NCBI GenBank assembly: GCA_013397695.1
Contig: VYZI01000105.1
Location: 1,072,735 to 1,136,734 of the forward strand
Source of the DNA: Centropus unirufus
Taxonomy: Eukaryota > Chordata > Aves > Cuculiformes > Centropidae
Length of the DNA stretch: 64,000 bases
Reading direction: 5' to 3'
Shown here: piece after piece, positions 22,701 through 34,689 of the stretch
How positions within the stretch are numbered: the stretch's first letter is position 1
Layout of the letters: each line of letters starts with the position of its first letter
The notes under the pieces: generated by a model
Told to the model about the DNA's origin: nothing
What the model saw: only the letters and a program-made list of their open reading frames with translations
The model's database searches: none
Program-made: the position numbers and the translations under genes

Positions 22701-24219
22701 GACAACCCTGCACCAAGCTAGGGAGATGTTTTTTATTTGACTCATCCAGCACTGTTGAGATCCAAGGAGGACACTGTGATCTTCACAGAACTTTACACTC
22801 ATGAGAGCACTTTACAGACCACCACTTTCTGCGTTCTTACGTACTTTCTTCTTATGCTTCAGAGAGCTCTTCTGTTTCATCAAATCTGTTTGACTTTTAA
22901 GGAGAGAAAAACTAGGCAAGAGAGGATGGGGTTAAGAAGGAGGGAAGTCAACAGCTCCTGAGATGCCTGCCAAGAGGATCTGCATTTAAACCATGCAGCT
23001 CTGGCAGAGAACACCCTCAAAATTTGGTATTTAGAAGTCTTATGGTATCGGAACATACAATTAAAGTAAAAGGACACAAATGAACTAAGCTGATCAACAC
23101 AAACTTGTATCAAAATAAGAACACACTCCCAGTGTCTCTGCTACCTTGTTCTTTCGTGATACATTCAAAAAAAAATTAGCTACTAACTACTTTTATTTCC
23201 ACTGAAAATCATTCTTCTCCTCCCTATAAAAGGTAGAGATTTGTGCAAATCTCTGAGATAAAAACCAAAACCCAACCTAACAACAAAAACCAAAACTCAC
23301 AAGAAGTCCCTTCATTTTCTGACAGTTTCCAATCCTAGAGCAACCTTTCTGTCCCCCAGCAATGTCAGTGCTTCAAAATATAAGAATAATAAAAACATCT
23401 ACATAATAGTATTTCTTAAAAAAACACAGTACTCACATTTAGAATAAATGGAAGTATTCAAATCTATTTTCCAACAGATCCCCTCATTAGGGCAAGCGAA
23501 CCAAACTTTGTCTATTAAAACTGTCAATTTGCAACTAATTAAACCAAACCTGTATGAGATCAATTCATTCAGCATAAATAAGCACCACTGCATTCCCACA
23601 CTAAGTTACTTATTACTAGCAGTAACTAAAAAGTCATTGTACAGAACCTGGCAAAATTTGGCACACATTACTCCATTTCAACTGAAAATTTCAACTGACC
23701 TCTTAAGAAGTCAACCAAACTTCTAAAAAGGTAACATCAGTGTGATGAACAATAAAGAAAAACAAGCTCCAGTACATGTTCTCCCACCATGCTGTTGGGC
23801 ACACTGGCTTCACTCAACTCCAACCATGGTCCACCATGTTTTAATGGGGTGTACCAGTCCAATGACACCTCAGCACAGGTTATTTAAGTCCCTGAGAAAA
23901 CACACGCGAGAGATAAAACCATTGCAGATGCAGACTTCATTCTTCCTATCTAATGATGAGGAAGCTGTAACGGTCCATGGGCAAAAAACATTTGGTCAGC
24001 TCTGTCTAGGAAACATTTACAGAATTAAACCCACCACCAGCACACAGGAATCACTCGATAAATGTGGTTTCACCTTAAAATCTAGTTATGGGGATGTGTG
24101 TGAGAGAAGGGAAAGGATGTGAGCTCTTGCTAGTGTTCAAGTCATTTAAGGACGTTTCAAATTCATCCTTTAGTAATGAGACAAAGGGACACTACAAGTC
24201 AAAGGTTCAAAAATTAGGA
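22701..24219. other. Unique A/T-rich DNA
   Basis: No repeat, RNA gene or coding exon recognised. Confidence 0.5.
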
Positions 24220-24358
24220 TCACAGAATAATAGAAACATAGAATGGTTTGGGTTGGAAGGGACCTCAGAGATTATCCAGTTCCAAATCCCCTGCCATGGA
24301 CAGGGACACCTTCCCCTGGATCAAGTTTCTCAAAGCCTCATCCAACCAGGCCTTGAAT
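24220..24358 (-). mobile_element. CR1 LINE 3' end fragment (minus strand)
   Basis: About 140 bases: 'cacagaataatagaaacata', 'ggtttgggttggaagggacc', 'tcatccaaccaggccttgaa'. Ends abruptly at 24358. Confidence 0.93.
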
Positions 24359-24688
24359 GAGGATCAAGGATAAAATATGAATATAAGTCAAGTATTCTTT
24401 TCAATAAGAAAAGATGACATATCCATGCAGAAGGCACTGTCAAGAGGTTAAAATTGCCATCTGCTTTCATTACTCAAATATTAAATAGGGCATCCGATTG
24501 TGATGTGATAGCTTCTCCTGATCTCCCTCAGTGCTCCATGCTTATTTAGGCAGGATAACTGCTTTACTTACCTCAAAAACCACATAGTTGCTGTAGCTGT
24601 TGAATATAACTGAACTTGAGGGTGGAAACAAGGAGAAATGGTACCTCTGACTTGCACTGACGACTTTGAAAGACTTTAAGTACTTTAA
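24359..24688. other. Unique spacer between two opposed CR1 copies
   Basis: About 330 bases with no recognisable feature. Confidence 0.5.
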
Positions 24689-24936
24689 ATTGGAAGGGGG
24701 AAAATTTAGAGTAGATATTACGAAGAAATTCTTCACAATGGAAGTGGTGAGGCCCTGGCACAGGTTGCCCAGGGAAGCTGTTGGTGCTCCTTCCATAGAG
24801 GTGTTCAAGGCCAGGTTGCAAGGGGCCTTGAGCAGCCTGGTCCAGTGGGAGGTGTCCCTGCCCATGGCACGGCGGAAATGGAAACAAATGATCTTTAAGG
24901 TACTTTCCAACCCAAACCATTCTATGATTCTGTGAT
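24689..24936 (+). mobile_element. CR1 LINE 3' fragment
   Basis: Contains 'tagatattacgaagaaattc', 'ggcacaggttgcccagggaag', 'ggtgtccctgcccatgg' and ends 'attctatgattctgtgatg'. The preceding copy (24220) points the other way, giving a tail-facing inverted pair. Confidence 0.93.
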
Positions 24937-25439
24937 GGACACAGGACCTGTTTGGACAGATGTGGATCAAGAACCATAAACTCACTGCTTTGGTTCTCTT
25001 CTGTTATTGTTGTTTCTTTCCCAGCAGTGCCACCATGAACTCAGTAACCAGGAACCCTTCCCTTCCCCAATAAACAAACCAAGTTCTGTTTTATCCAATT
25101 TCTTATCAAAATGTTCCAAACATCATGCTGCCTACCACCAACTGGAAAATAAAAGCCAAAGCAGCACTGAGTTAGCTGGCATAAGCTCATTTATTATCAG
25201 ATAAAGCCTTCACACCTCCCAAACCAACTCTGCAGCCATCAGAGCCACCTCTTCCTTGGACAGTGCCCAGGAATAACTTGCAACTGGATTTACTGCTTCT
25301 GGAAATTCAAGTTACAGAGGTGATATTACATTTTGTTTCCCCAATGTTAATCTAATACCTTTTTAAAGGTGCACACGTTTCACCCTGTTGGCTTCCAACA
25401 CTGAATTACCAGCTTTGCTAAGCTTCAGAATAAATGAGA

Positions 25440-25720
25440 CAAGCGTGCCCTCTGGGCAAAATCCCTTTGCTGTAATCTTTATTCAAAACACACTGCTCCA
25501 GAGCCTTGCGTGCATTGCCAAAAATCGCCTTGAGGTTTGCTCTTAAGATGGCAATTTGCATATCAACATTTTGCTGCAAAGCTTACCCAATGTCCCCGCT
25601 ATTATTTTAATACTCAACTGTGGGCGGCCCCCTGAGCGGCGCACAGAAGTGCATGCTAAAAATACTCTTGCTTTCCCCACCGGCTCTGCACATGACCGCG
25701 GCTACCGCCGGCTAGGATGA
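25440..25720. promoter_or_regulatory. Candidate conserved noncoding element
   Basis: This block departs from its surroundings: few homopolymers, several CpGs (gggcggccccctgagcggcg at about 25622-25641, then ccgcggctaccgccggc), and an exact octamer ATTTGCAT at 25554-25561 in the context 'ggcaatttgcatatcaa'. This is the look of a homeobox/POU-type regulatory element, but conservation cannot be measured here. It could simply be old unique DNA. Confidence 0.2.
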
Positions 25721-26485
25721 AAAACCAGGAGCAACAGCATCCATCCTACCTCTCGAGGAGGATGCACAAGCTCCTTGAAAAACATGCTAAGAAGTAGAAA
25801 AGTACCTCATCATGGATGGAGGAAGGATGCACAGAGGCACCAGAGCAGAGAAATTGCGGAGAGAGACAGCTTTGCAGCCAAGGAAAGCAGGAGAGGTTTA
25901 TCCAAGCGCAAGATATACTTGGGAAAACACATTAAGAGGTAATAAAGAAAAGCAGGCAAGGGAGGCATAGCCTGGGACATGAATTTAAGATGATGCTGAA
26001 CAGAAGAAGAAACCTCATACACAGAATAGGAGTGATCCCAGGCGAACATGACCGCAGACTGATTCATGCCCCAGAAGGGAGATCCCGGTCCCATTGGCAG
26101 CACCATGGTGATGAAAACACATAAAAAACATGGATTGAAGGTTCTTTTGTGCCCTTCTTCCCCTCACCCAGCAAACCTCAGTCTCAGAGGTTGTAATTAT
26201 TTTTGGCAAGGTGTAAACAGATCCAGGAAATGAAACCAAAAACCAGAGTTATTTATAAGATGCAATGCAGAGAGCCAGCATCGGAGCCCAACAACCAAAT
26301 TAGCAAGTGCAAGGTCACCCTCATCTGCTTAGGAGAGCAGCTTTGCAAAGTTGTGTGCAGCCAGCTAGGCAAAATAACCAGCCTCAGTCTGCCCAGCAAG
26401 GCAAGTAATGGAAATTAAGCATGATGAAGCACCAGAAAACAGTGTCTCATGCAACTGCGAGAGCTTTATCAAGCTGGTGGGCTTG

Positions 26486-26530
26486 GAGATGACGCCCATC
26501 GAGATGACATCCATCAAGACGATGTCCAGC
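26486..26530 (+). repeat. Three imperfect tandem copies of a 15-bp unit
   Basis: gagatgacgcccatc (26486-26500), gagatgacatccatc (26501-26515), aagacgatgtccagc (26516-26530). The first two differ at two bases; the third is more diverged. Confidence 0.75.
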
Positions 26531-28003
26531 CTTTAACTGACCCTGATAACTACCTGTCACTATGGGACAGAGGCATGAAGGACATCATGTCTATAGTTCT
26601 TCCTCCATCAAAGCTGCTGTAGAGGGAGGTAGTCAAGGGACCAACTTGACCACTCATCTCCTTCATGAAGGCTACTGCCGGCTCCCAAGGAGTTAAATTT
26701 GTGGTGCTTCTTGGACTGGAACAAAAATCTAAAAAAGCAATTGGCTTGCAAAGAGTGAAACTTTATATTCTTGCTATCCTTTCTACTAGCAGAGGAAAAC
26801 AGCACGAGCTGAACCTTCCATGCAAGAAGACTTCGCATCCCAACAGGGCTGAAGAAGCCAGCAGCATCTCAAGCGCATGAAGCAATCACGAAGAAAAGTG
26901 TGAAAACCCCTTCTGTATTTACTTTGGGCCAAAGGAAAAAAAATGGTCAAAGCCAGGAGGTGCAGACAGGCAGAAGGCAAGTGTCCTGGGGACAGGAGAA
27001 CCTTGAGGCTGCTTTTTTCCCATACTCGGTATATTCTGTCTTCAAAAGCTTTACAGACAGGACCGAGGCCCACAGTGGTCTCCAAGTATGAGATTATAAG
27101 AAATCCTAAGTAGAACAAGGAGCACTTAGCTAGGATCTCCCTCCATTCAACTTTCAGAAAAACAACCTCTACCTATAAAACTTTCCCATGGCACAAGATC
27201 AGCACTGAAGAGGGCTTCTGAAAGCACATGATTGTTCTCTAAAACAGAAATGTCAAAAAAGCTTAGGACAGCATTTCTTGGGCTTTGACACCCACATTTT
27301 GCCACCTACTTCCATCTTCAGGCACTTGCAGTTAATGGAAGCTGAAGGTGCTTGGCATGGAGAAATCAAGCCACTGACATGCAGTGGCCTCAATATACCA
27401 CTCAGATATTTTTTTTTTTTGCTTAATTTATCATTATTAGAAGTATTCCTAATGAAATTACTTGAATTTTCACCATCACTACTAATAAGCTATGCTTACT
27501 CACCGTGGCCTTCATTTTCCCATACTGATTCCATAGCTCTGTCCACAGCAGTCTCAGTATAGAAAAGACTGAAATTTTCCATTTTTTAAAACAAAAGTAT
27601 AAAAAAGTATAAAAGCAAAGAAAAACACATTCACTGTTAGCATGTCTATGCACATTTTATATGTATGAGATCTTATGCTCTAGATTATAGAAATTAATTC
27701 TCATTTAATAATATATATGTGTGCGTAAATTTAATTTCTCGTATTTTTTTCACTGAGCATCTGTTCTTGGTCACTACTTGCAGCAGAATATTCGATGGGA
27801 CTGACATTAGGGTCTCTCCAGCAGCAACAGGCACTTGGGTAAGAGAGTGTTTACATGAGGCAGATGATATAAACATCAAAACATTTGGGAAAGATAAATC
27901 ACACTTCAAACCATTTACAAATACGTTTAAATTTGTATGAATTAGGTATCTTAGAAATAAGAAGGTTCTTATGAGAGTCTAGAAAGTTAAGTGTCAGAAA
28001 GGA

Positions 28004-28440
28004 TCATAAATCATAGAATCATATCGAATCACAGAATGGTTTGCATTGGAAGGAACCCTAAAAACCACACAGTTCCAATCCCCTGCCATGGACACCTCCC
28101 ACTACATCAGGCCCCATCCAACCTGGCCTTGAACACTGACAAGAAGGGGATATCCACAACTTCCCGGGGCAACCTGTCCCAGTGTCTCACCTCCCCCATC
28201 GTGAAGAATTCCTTCCTAATGTCTAATCTAAACCTTCTTCCTTCCAATTTAAACCCATTCCCCCTCATTCTATCACCCCATGCCCTTGTAACGAGTCCTT
28301 CCCCAGCTTTCCTGTAGCATTCTTCAGGTACTGGAAGCTGCTCTAAGGTCTCCATGGAGCCTTCTCTTCTCCAGACTGAACAACACTAACTGTCTCAGCC
28401 TGTCCTCATAGCAGAGGTGCTCCAGCCCTCAGATCATCCC
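28004..28440 (-). mobile_element. CR1 LINE fragment (minus strand)
   Basis: Starts with degenerate octamers 'tcataaatcatagaatcata', then 'ggtttgcattggaaggaacc', the typical 3' UTR, and 'aacactaactgtctcagcctg' and 'aggtgctccagccctcag' near the right end. Confidence 0.93.
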
Positions 28441-30306
28441 CATAAATAAATTTATTATCAATCAGTTTGGGTTTTTGGGGGGAGGGGAATTCAGAAGATG
28501 CATTAAGGTTTTGTTCTTTCCTCACTTTGCCAGAAGGAAAAATCTCAAGATCCACAGCTCCCAACAGAAGGATGCAGCTACATGGAAGACAGTTAAAACC
28601 AACATAGATTGATCTATGCCTTAATGCACAGCACCTACTCTCATGCAGCCACATGGGTTTTTAATTTTGTTTTACTAGCTGAGAACAGACAACGCAATTC
28701 ATTGGAGTTAACTTCAAGTTGTCGTAGCAACTACCATAAAAGGAAAAAAGTTTGCATTCATGGCAAATAGAAGGAACAAAGAGAGAGTTTCAACCATCAG
28801 TGGATGCCAAAAAGTGGCAGTGTAAAACCAGCAGTGTTAGCAAATAATTTCCATTATTCCCCTTCAAAAAAATCAAGCCCACATGCTGGACAGGGGTTGC
28901 TTTGACAGAAGCAACTGCAAATGGCACAAACTCAAGGGATCCCTGTCTGCGGCACTCATTTCCAGGCAGTTGAAATCGCAGTAAATAGAAAATGAAGAAA
29001 ATATGTCATGTATATCCAACATGGTGTTACCCTGCAAGTCAGCACTGCTCCTGCAGCCTCATCAACCTTCCCCATTGCTACACAGATGCACAACAGCACT
29101 TCTTCTTCCCTCTCCAAAATCAGAAGAATTCAGAGCATAATGACCATTTCCAGGCTGGGACATGGGATGCTACAAGCATTTGCTAACAGTTCAGCTCAAA
29201 GGTAACCGCAATTATCTGCAGTAGGTGGCGACCACTGCTACCTCTGATAAAAAAAGCCCTTTCTTTAGATGCTTTTATGTTTCCCAAACTAACAACTCAG
29301 ACTGAAAATGTCAATACTGTTTGTCTAGCAAGGACTAAATTTGATAAGGAAATTCTGATGGAAAGAAGGAGGTTTTGCATTAAAACTTCTGACTTTGCAG
29401 AGCTCAGACTGGCCTTTTCCTGCAGTTTGTTTTGCCTAAACCCAAAGCCACCATTGCAGAACTCACAAATCTAGTGAGACATCACCCAAGTCATCATCTG
29501 GTACATAAATAAGGGAATTTCACAGAAAAAAAAGAAAAAATAAGAAAAACAGTGCTCATGGATGTATACACCACCACCACACAGCGCCTAAGCAATCTGC
29601 TTATATGAGATTTTTCACCGTGCAGCCATGAATAGCAAGTTTGGAGGTTCCCCTGTACCATATTCAAGTTTCTGAGATCCCAAACAGCAAAGAAATGGGT
29701 TAATTCAAAAATTTGGGTCATAACACCTCTAAATCTGCCTCTTTTTCACATGCAGAGCAATGAAGGAGGCATTTCCCTCCTCCATGCAGAAGCATCGCAA
29801 GAAAGATTCATTATAAACTGAAAAAAAAAAAAAAGCAACAAGCTTCAGCAATGAGCGTGATCAAAGTCCCTCATGGAAGAAAGTTTTGTTTTACAGAAAT
29901 AAGGACTATGGCCGCCTACAGCACAGCAGGGCTGGAATAAAATCCTACAGCACGGCTGTCTCCTGCACTCCTTTACCCGATGTAGCAGATGACGGAGGAA
30001 TCCTATGGGGCAAGGAAAAATAATACATGCCCATGTTATTCAAGACTACAGTCACAATAAACATATACAGGAGGGGAAGAAGGACAAATAAATTCCCTGA
30101 TAACATAAAAAAAAATCACATTTTTTGCAACATGCGGCTCTGCAGTGAGGGTGACAGCAGAACAAGAGCAAAATGAACACTACACAATGAAGAGCATAAA
30201 CCATTTTGCAGTTATTTTCTGCTTTTATTTAGGGAAGAGATTACAGAGATAGCGAAGAAATCACAGCCATATCCAACAGAAGCACTCATTATTTTTTTTT
30301 TAAAAA

Positions 30307-30322
30307 AAAGTAAATTTACTTT
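30307..30322. repeat. Perfect 16-bp palindrome in an A/T tract
   Basis: AAAGTAAATTTACTTT is its own reverse complement; it is flanked by a T11/A8 junction on the left and an A8 run on the right. Confidence 0.9.
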
Positions 30323-31385
30323 AAAAAAAAGGTAAGTATAGGCATTGCAGCCAAGTTAGACTTCATTCAAGGAGAAGCTGGAAAGCGTTTTGCAGATTTT
30401 GCTTGCAGCATCCCAGCAGATGAGTAGCCAACACACCTAAACTGCCCTTGGGAGAGCTTTTCCCTACAGCTCTGCATCCCAGCAAAGCAATGTGAAATAA
30501 ACACTTTCTGATACATTATTTCTTCTTTTTTTTTTTTAATGCATTTTAAAAAGCACCTGAACACCAATACAATCATTGCTTTCTAACGGTGTTACAAGTA
30601 AAATGGATATAGAAAACCAAAACAACTCATCCTGCTCCTTTTATTTTATTAGTTAAATCCTATTTTTTCCATCATCAGAAAAACTGAAAAGCGTAGACAT
30701 GCCCATGCATTGCAACAAAAGAGATAGCACCTGCCTACTGAATTTCCTGACTAGTGACACTATGAAGAAAAAGAAGTTTTAAATAGAAACCTCCCTGCAA
30801 GTGTTAAATCAGATTAATTTAACTCTTTTGCATTATTTTCATCTTCCATACCAACATTTGCAAGGCAAGCAGGAAAAAAAAAAACAAACAGCGTAGGATT
30901 CTTATCATGACCACATTCCTTTGGAAACACAGAGCATTATTAAAAACCACCAATAACCTTCCTGACAGCAAAAGGACACGTGCTGCCTTGCAGCAGGGTG
31001 ATAGTATGAATTCTATACGTAGCTTTTCGGGCACTCAACATCAAATCATGGGTATGAGCTTCCCTTCGTCCTTGCAACGCTTAACACTGCTGCTGGCAAC
31101 CCCAACACAAGTTTGTGGCCAGGTTTTCAATTTGCACATGTCAAAAAGTATGCTGCAAAAGAATAAAATGCAATTTGAAGGGTTGGTGATGCTGCTGGAG
31201 GATGAGTTTTGCAATATTTCCCTTGCAAATGCTGGCATACAGGCACCGATGCTTCATTTTGCAAGTTAAGCTCATGCTTAAATAACAGGATGAAATTTAA
31301 ACCAATTGAATGACGCTGCAGGCAAACATAGCCACTCCTATGGTCAGGGAGACACCACCACATATGTCCCAGTGGAAGGATCTGG

Positions 31386-31410
31386 TCCATCCATCCATCC
31401 ATCCATCCAT
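31386..31410. repeat. (CCAT)n microsatellite
   Basis: Six consecutive CCAT units, followed by 'tcattctcat'. Confidence 0.95.
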
Positions 31411-32668
31411 TCATTCTCATAGGGATCAGACCTGGATGCACAAGTCCTTTCCAGCACAAGTAGCCTTCCCCATGATGATGATGGCTCTAACCCCACATCA
31501 AACATGGGCAGGGGCTCCTCCTGCCCACACAAAGCCCTCGAATGTTATGGATTTACATGGTCCCCTGCACCACCAGCCACTCTCAGAAGGTCCATAAAAA
31601 GTCAAGCAATAGGCACATAGCTACCTCGCTGCCCAGGCTAACTGAACTGTAGGAAGGAAGATAACGACAGGGAAAGTAAATTAGATTTTCTAAAAGTCCT
31701 TTCCATTTTCATCTAGCAGAATGTGTTTATGGTACAGGCAGGGAATCGAAAGTATTATTTTTATCTTGATATTATTTACCCTTTCACACTTGCTATTTAA
31801 ATATCCCTGAATTCCCAGAAGAACCAGCAATTCAAAATATCATTTGATACATATTTATAAGCAAGGGGAAGCACAGACTCATTCATTTTCAGCTTGCCTA
31901 CTTTTTCTATTTTTTTTACATTAGATTTTAAGTGCTGTAATATCGATGTGAAAATTTATCAAGACACAGAAGTATTACTTCTCCTCCATCCTCACAGCAG
32001 GCGTCATGCTGGCTGGGAGACCTGGTCATATTGAAGAGCTGTATGGTGAGAAGCAAATGATAAGAGGATTAAAATAAATTTAGAAAAATCCCAAGCTCAA
32101 AACCAAGGAAGTTGTGAGAAAAGGAATAAGGTTTCTTCCACAAGAGAAGATGGGAGTAAAAGACTTTCTTACCTAAATCTCTGTTCTACCAATCTCTGTG
32201 GCCAACCTCAGATAAATAAATTCAAGTTATTGCATAAGAAGCTACCTTGGATGCCAGTAAAACCACAGTGGCACCATATTATACCAGAAAACCCCTCCGA
32301 ACCAAGCACCTGACATTACGCCTCTAGCAGGGAGACATCATATCTGAAAGCTTGCTCCACACCTAGTCTTCTTTCTCACACAACGGGAAGAGAAAATGGA
32401 GATGAAGATCCAACAAAGGAGCCAGGATTGCAGCAGGATTGCAGGAGGAAGCATGCTCAGCCTCTCCGATGTCCCTCAAAGACACATCACCGGCAGTTGC
32501 CCTAATTTTTATTTGTTTTAAGGTATACAAGATAACCACAAAATGGAAAGCTTCAAAGAGAGCAACAGGGTGTATTCATTCCTTGGCTGATGGCCGCAGA
32601 GATTATTGTGGCACCTCACACCAGAAAAAACCCAGAGACCAGCCCAGGATGAGATAGAAACACGAAAT

Positions 32669-32950
32669 TATAGAACCATGGAATCATGGTTTAAGTTGGA
32701 AGGAACTTTAAAGCTCATCAGTTCTAAACCCCCTGCCATTGGAAGGGACACCTCCCACCAGACCAGGTTGCTCAAAGCCTGGCCTTGAACACCTCCATGG
32801 ATAGGGCATCCACAATTTTTCTGAGCAACCTGCTCCAGTGCCTCATCACCCTCACACAAAAAAAAAAAAGAAAAGAAAAATCTTCTTAATATCTCATCTA
32901 AATCTCCCCACTTTCAGCTTAAAACCATTAAATCTCTTCTCTATCACATC
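32669..32950 (-). mobile_element. CR1 LINE fragment (minus strand)
   Basis: Starts 'ttatagaaccatggaatcat', then 'gttggaaggaactttaaagc' and 'cctccatggatagggcatcc'; an A-rich expansion at 32859-32880 interrupts the usual 'aagaatttcttc' site; ends 'ctctatcacatctg'. Confidence 0.92.
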
Positions 32951-34109
32951 TGGAGAAGACGGCGGAGTAGAAAGGCACCAAGGGGCCAGACAGAGGCTGG
33001 CCTGAGTCATTGGTGATTTAAAATTGTGAACTATCTGCATCGATTCCAGGACCAAGGTAATACAGAAGCCAAGAAGGGAAGATAGGGCATTGCATATTCA
33101 CTGTCCTGTTGCAAAGGGAAATACGAGCCTGGAAAAAAGGGGTAAATGCTGGATAAAATATGAACATTATTGATACTGGATAAAGAAATAGAGGAAAACA
33201 GAAAAACCTCTTAGATTGTTCAAGCCTAATGCATGACAAATCTAGGAAAAATGTAGGATTGAGCATGATGAAGCATGAAGAGCAAAACTTGAAGCCACCA
33301 CCCTATAAAAGTCTTGCCCCCCATGCTGAAAACAGACAACCACTTGTTTTTGTGGCACTCCCAGACATGAGGACACAGCTTGAGCTGCAAGTGTCACAGA
33401 ATATTTCACATGCAAGCAACCAGAGGTTTTGCAGAGTGTATGCAGCGTGATGAGGGAAGAATTAAAGCTTTTACGTTTCCAAGCCCTCCGCTTTTTTATG
33501 TGAACACAAAGAGACTGAGCAGTTCAGTGGAAACACAAGAGTTCCCCAGTGAAGTCCACGCCAGCGCCAGATGCTGCAGGTTAATTGTACCAGGCAGACA
33601 GGGTGAGCTTTTATTAAAAGCTTCAAACCATGAACATTTGGAAGTACAAAAGCAACAAAAAAAGTTTCCACAAAGTCAGCCAAGGACTATATTGCAGGTG
33701 CTTTAAAGATTTAAAAGTTGCTTCATTTGCTCTCCTGTATTTTCCCAAAAGCACCTGCAAGTCCATCTCTCTGACTCATTTAAGGCTAAAGATTCCTGAA
33801 TTAGCCTGGAAGACAAAAAAATAAATAAATAAACACCAGGATAACATGTGTGAGGTTAAAACTGAGCCAAAACCTGTTATTTAACTACAAGACAGGTCAC
33901 ACAGCGGTCCCCAGCATTGCCATCACACTGGAGGTTGGCACATCAACGTCTCACTGTGTCAAACACAACCATGGGACGGTGTCAAAGTGACTGTGGGTAA
34001 TGGAGTGGAGACCTCACATATTTGTTTGCTCAGTAGCCACAAGGGACAGCAGCATGGCCTTTGGAAGAGTACAAGACAATTGGAATGCATGTCTTTCTTT
34101 GCTCACAAA
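32951..34109. other. Unique DNA
   Basis: No feature recognised other than an (AAAT)n run at 33815-33834. Confidence 0.5.
33815..33834. repeat. (AAAT)n run
   Basis: 'caaaaaaataaataaataaac': about three AAAT units after an A run. Confidence 0.85.
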
Positions 34110-34602
34110 TGTGTCAGGCCAGCCCTGTCCCCACAGGCACAGGCACACACACATTGTGCTAGGCCAGCCCTGACCCACGGGCACACACACACTGTGCCAC
34201 ATCAATCCTGTCCCCACAGGCACACACACACACTGTGCCAGGACAGCCCTGGCACACACATCACACATGCACCACGGACCAGGCCACCCCTGTCCCCAGG
34301 GGACACACATACCCTGTGTCAGGACAGCCCTGTTCCCAGAGGACACACACACGCTGTGTCAGGAAAGCTCTCTCCCCATGGGGACACACACCCTGTGCCA
34401 GGACAGCCCTGTCCCCATGGGAACACACACACCCTGTGCCAGGCAAGCCTTGTCTCTAGGGACACACACACACACACACACAAGACCCTGTACCAGGTCA
34501 TTTCTGTCCCAATGAACACACACACCCTTTGTCAGGACAGCACTGTCCCCATGGGAACACAGACCAGGCCACCCCTGTCCCCAGAGGACACACACGTGCG
34601 TA
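34110..34602. repeat. Minisatellite A: about twelve units of roughly 40 bp
   Basis: Units read like 'tgtgccaggacagccctg' followed by 'tccccatgggaacacacac'. I can align starts at about 34112, 34158, 34193, 34234, 34275, 34314, 34354, 34392, 34433, 34487, 34527 and 34561, with spacings of about 34-54 bp and variable (CA)n tails; the 34433 unit has the longest (CA)n. The strand shown is C-rich and G-poor. The long open frames here, 333 codons at 33987-34988 and others on both strands, arise because the unit rarely contains stops; their peptides are monotonous (THTLCQDSPVPRG-like) and I do not call them genes. Confidence 0.92.
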
Positions 34603-34689
34603 TCCACCCCTTAAGTACAACCATCCCTTCCCACACCTTGATCCCCACACAGGCAAGCCCATCCCTAGCCTCCGCACCCATCCCTACCC
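34603..34689. other. Transition between the two tandem-repeat families
   Basis: Non-periodic C-rich sequence (ccttaagtacaaccatccc..., gcctccgcacccatccc) linking the 40-bp minisatellite and the TGTCACACCC array. Confidence 0.6.

Larger units (their letters stand above)
24937..28003. other. Unique DNA containing a candidate conserved element and a 15-bp triplication
   Basis: No exon recognised. About 25440-25720 is unusually G/C- and CpG-rich for this half of the window and holds an octamer site (see separate entry). Bases 26486-26530 are three imperfect copies of a 15-bp unit. Confidence 0.5.
28441..32668. other. Four kilobases of unique A/T-rich DNA with simple repeats
   Basis: No gene or interspersed repeat recognised. 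Contains A14 at about 29821-29834, an A/T palindrome at 30307-30322 and a tetranucleotide run at 31386-31410. Open frames of up to 120 codons lack domains. Confidence 0.5.

Noticed and set aside
24542..24985. 147- and 134-codon minus frames as genes
   Set aside because: They are antisense translations of the CR1 fragment at 24689-24936.
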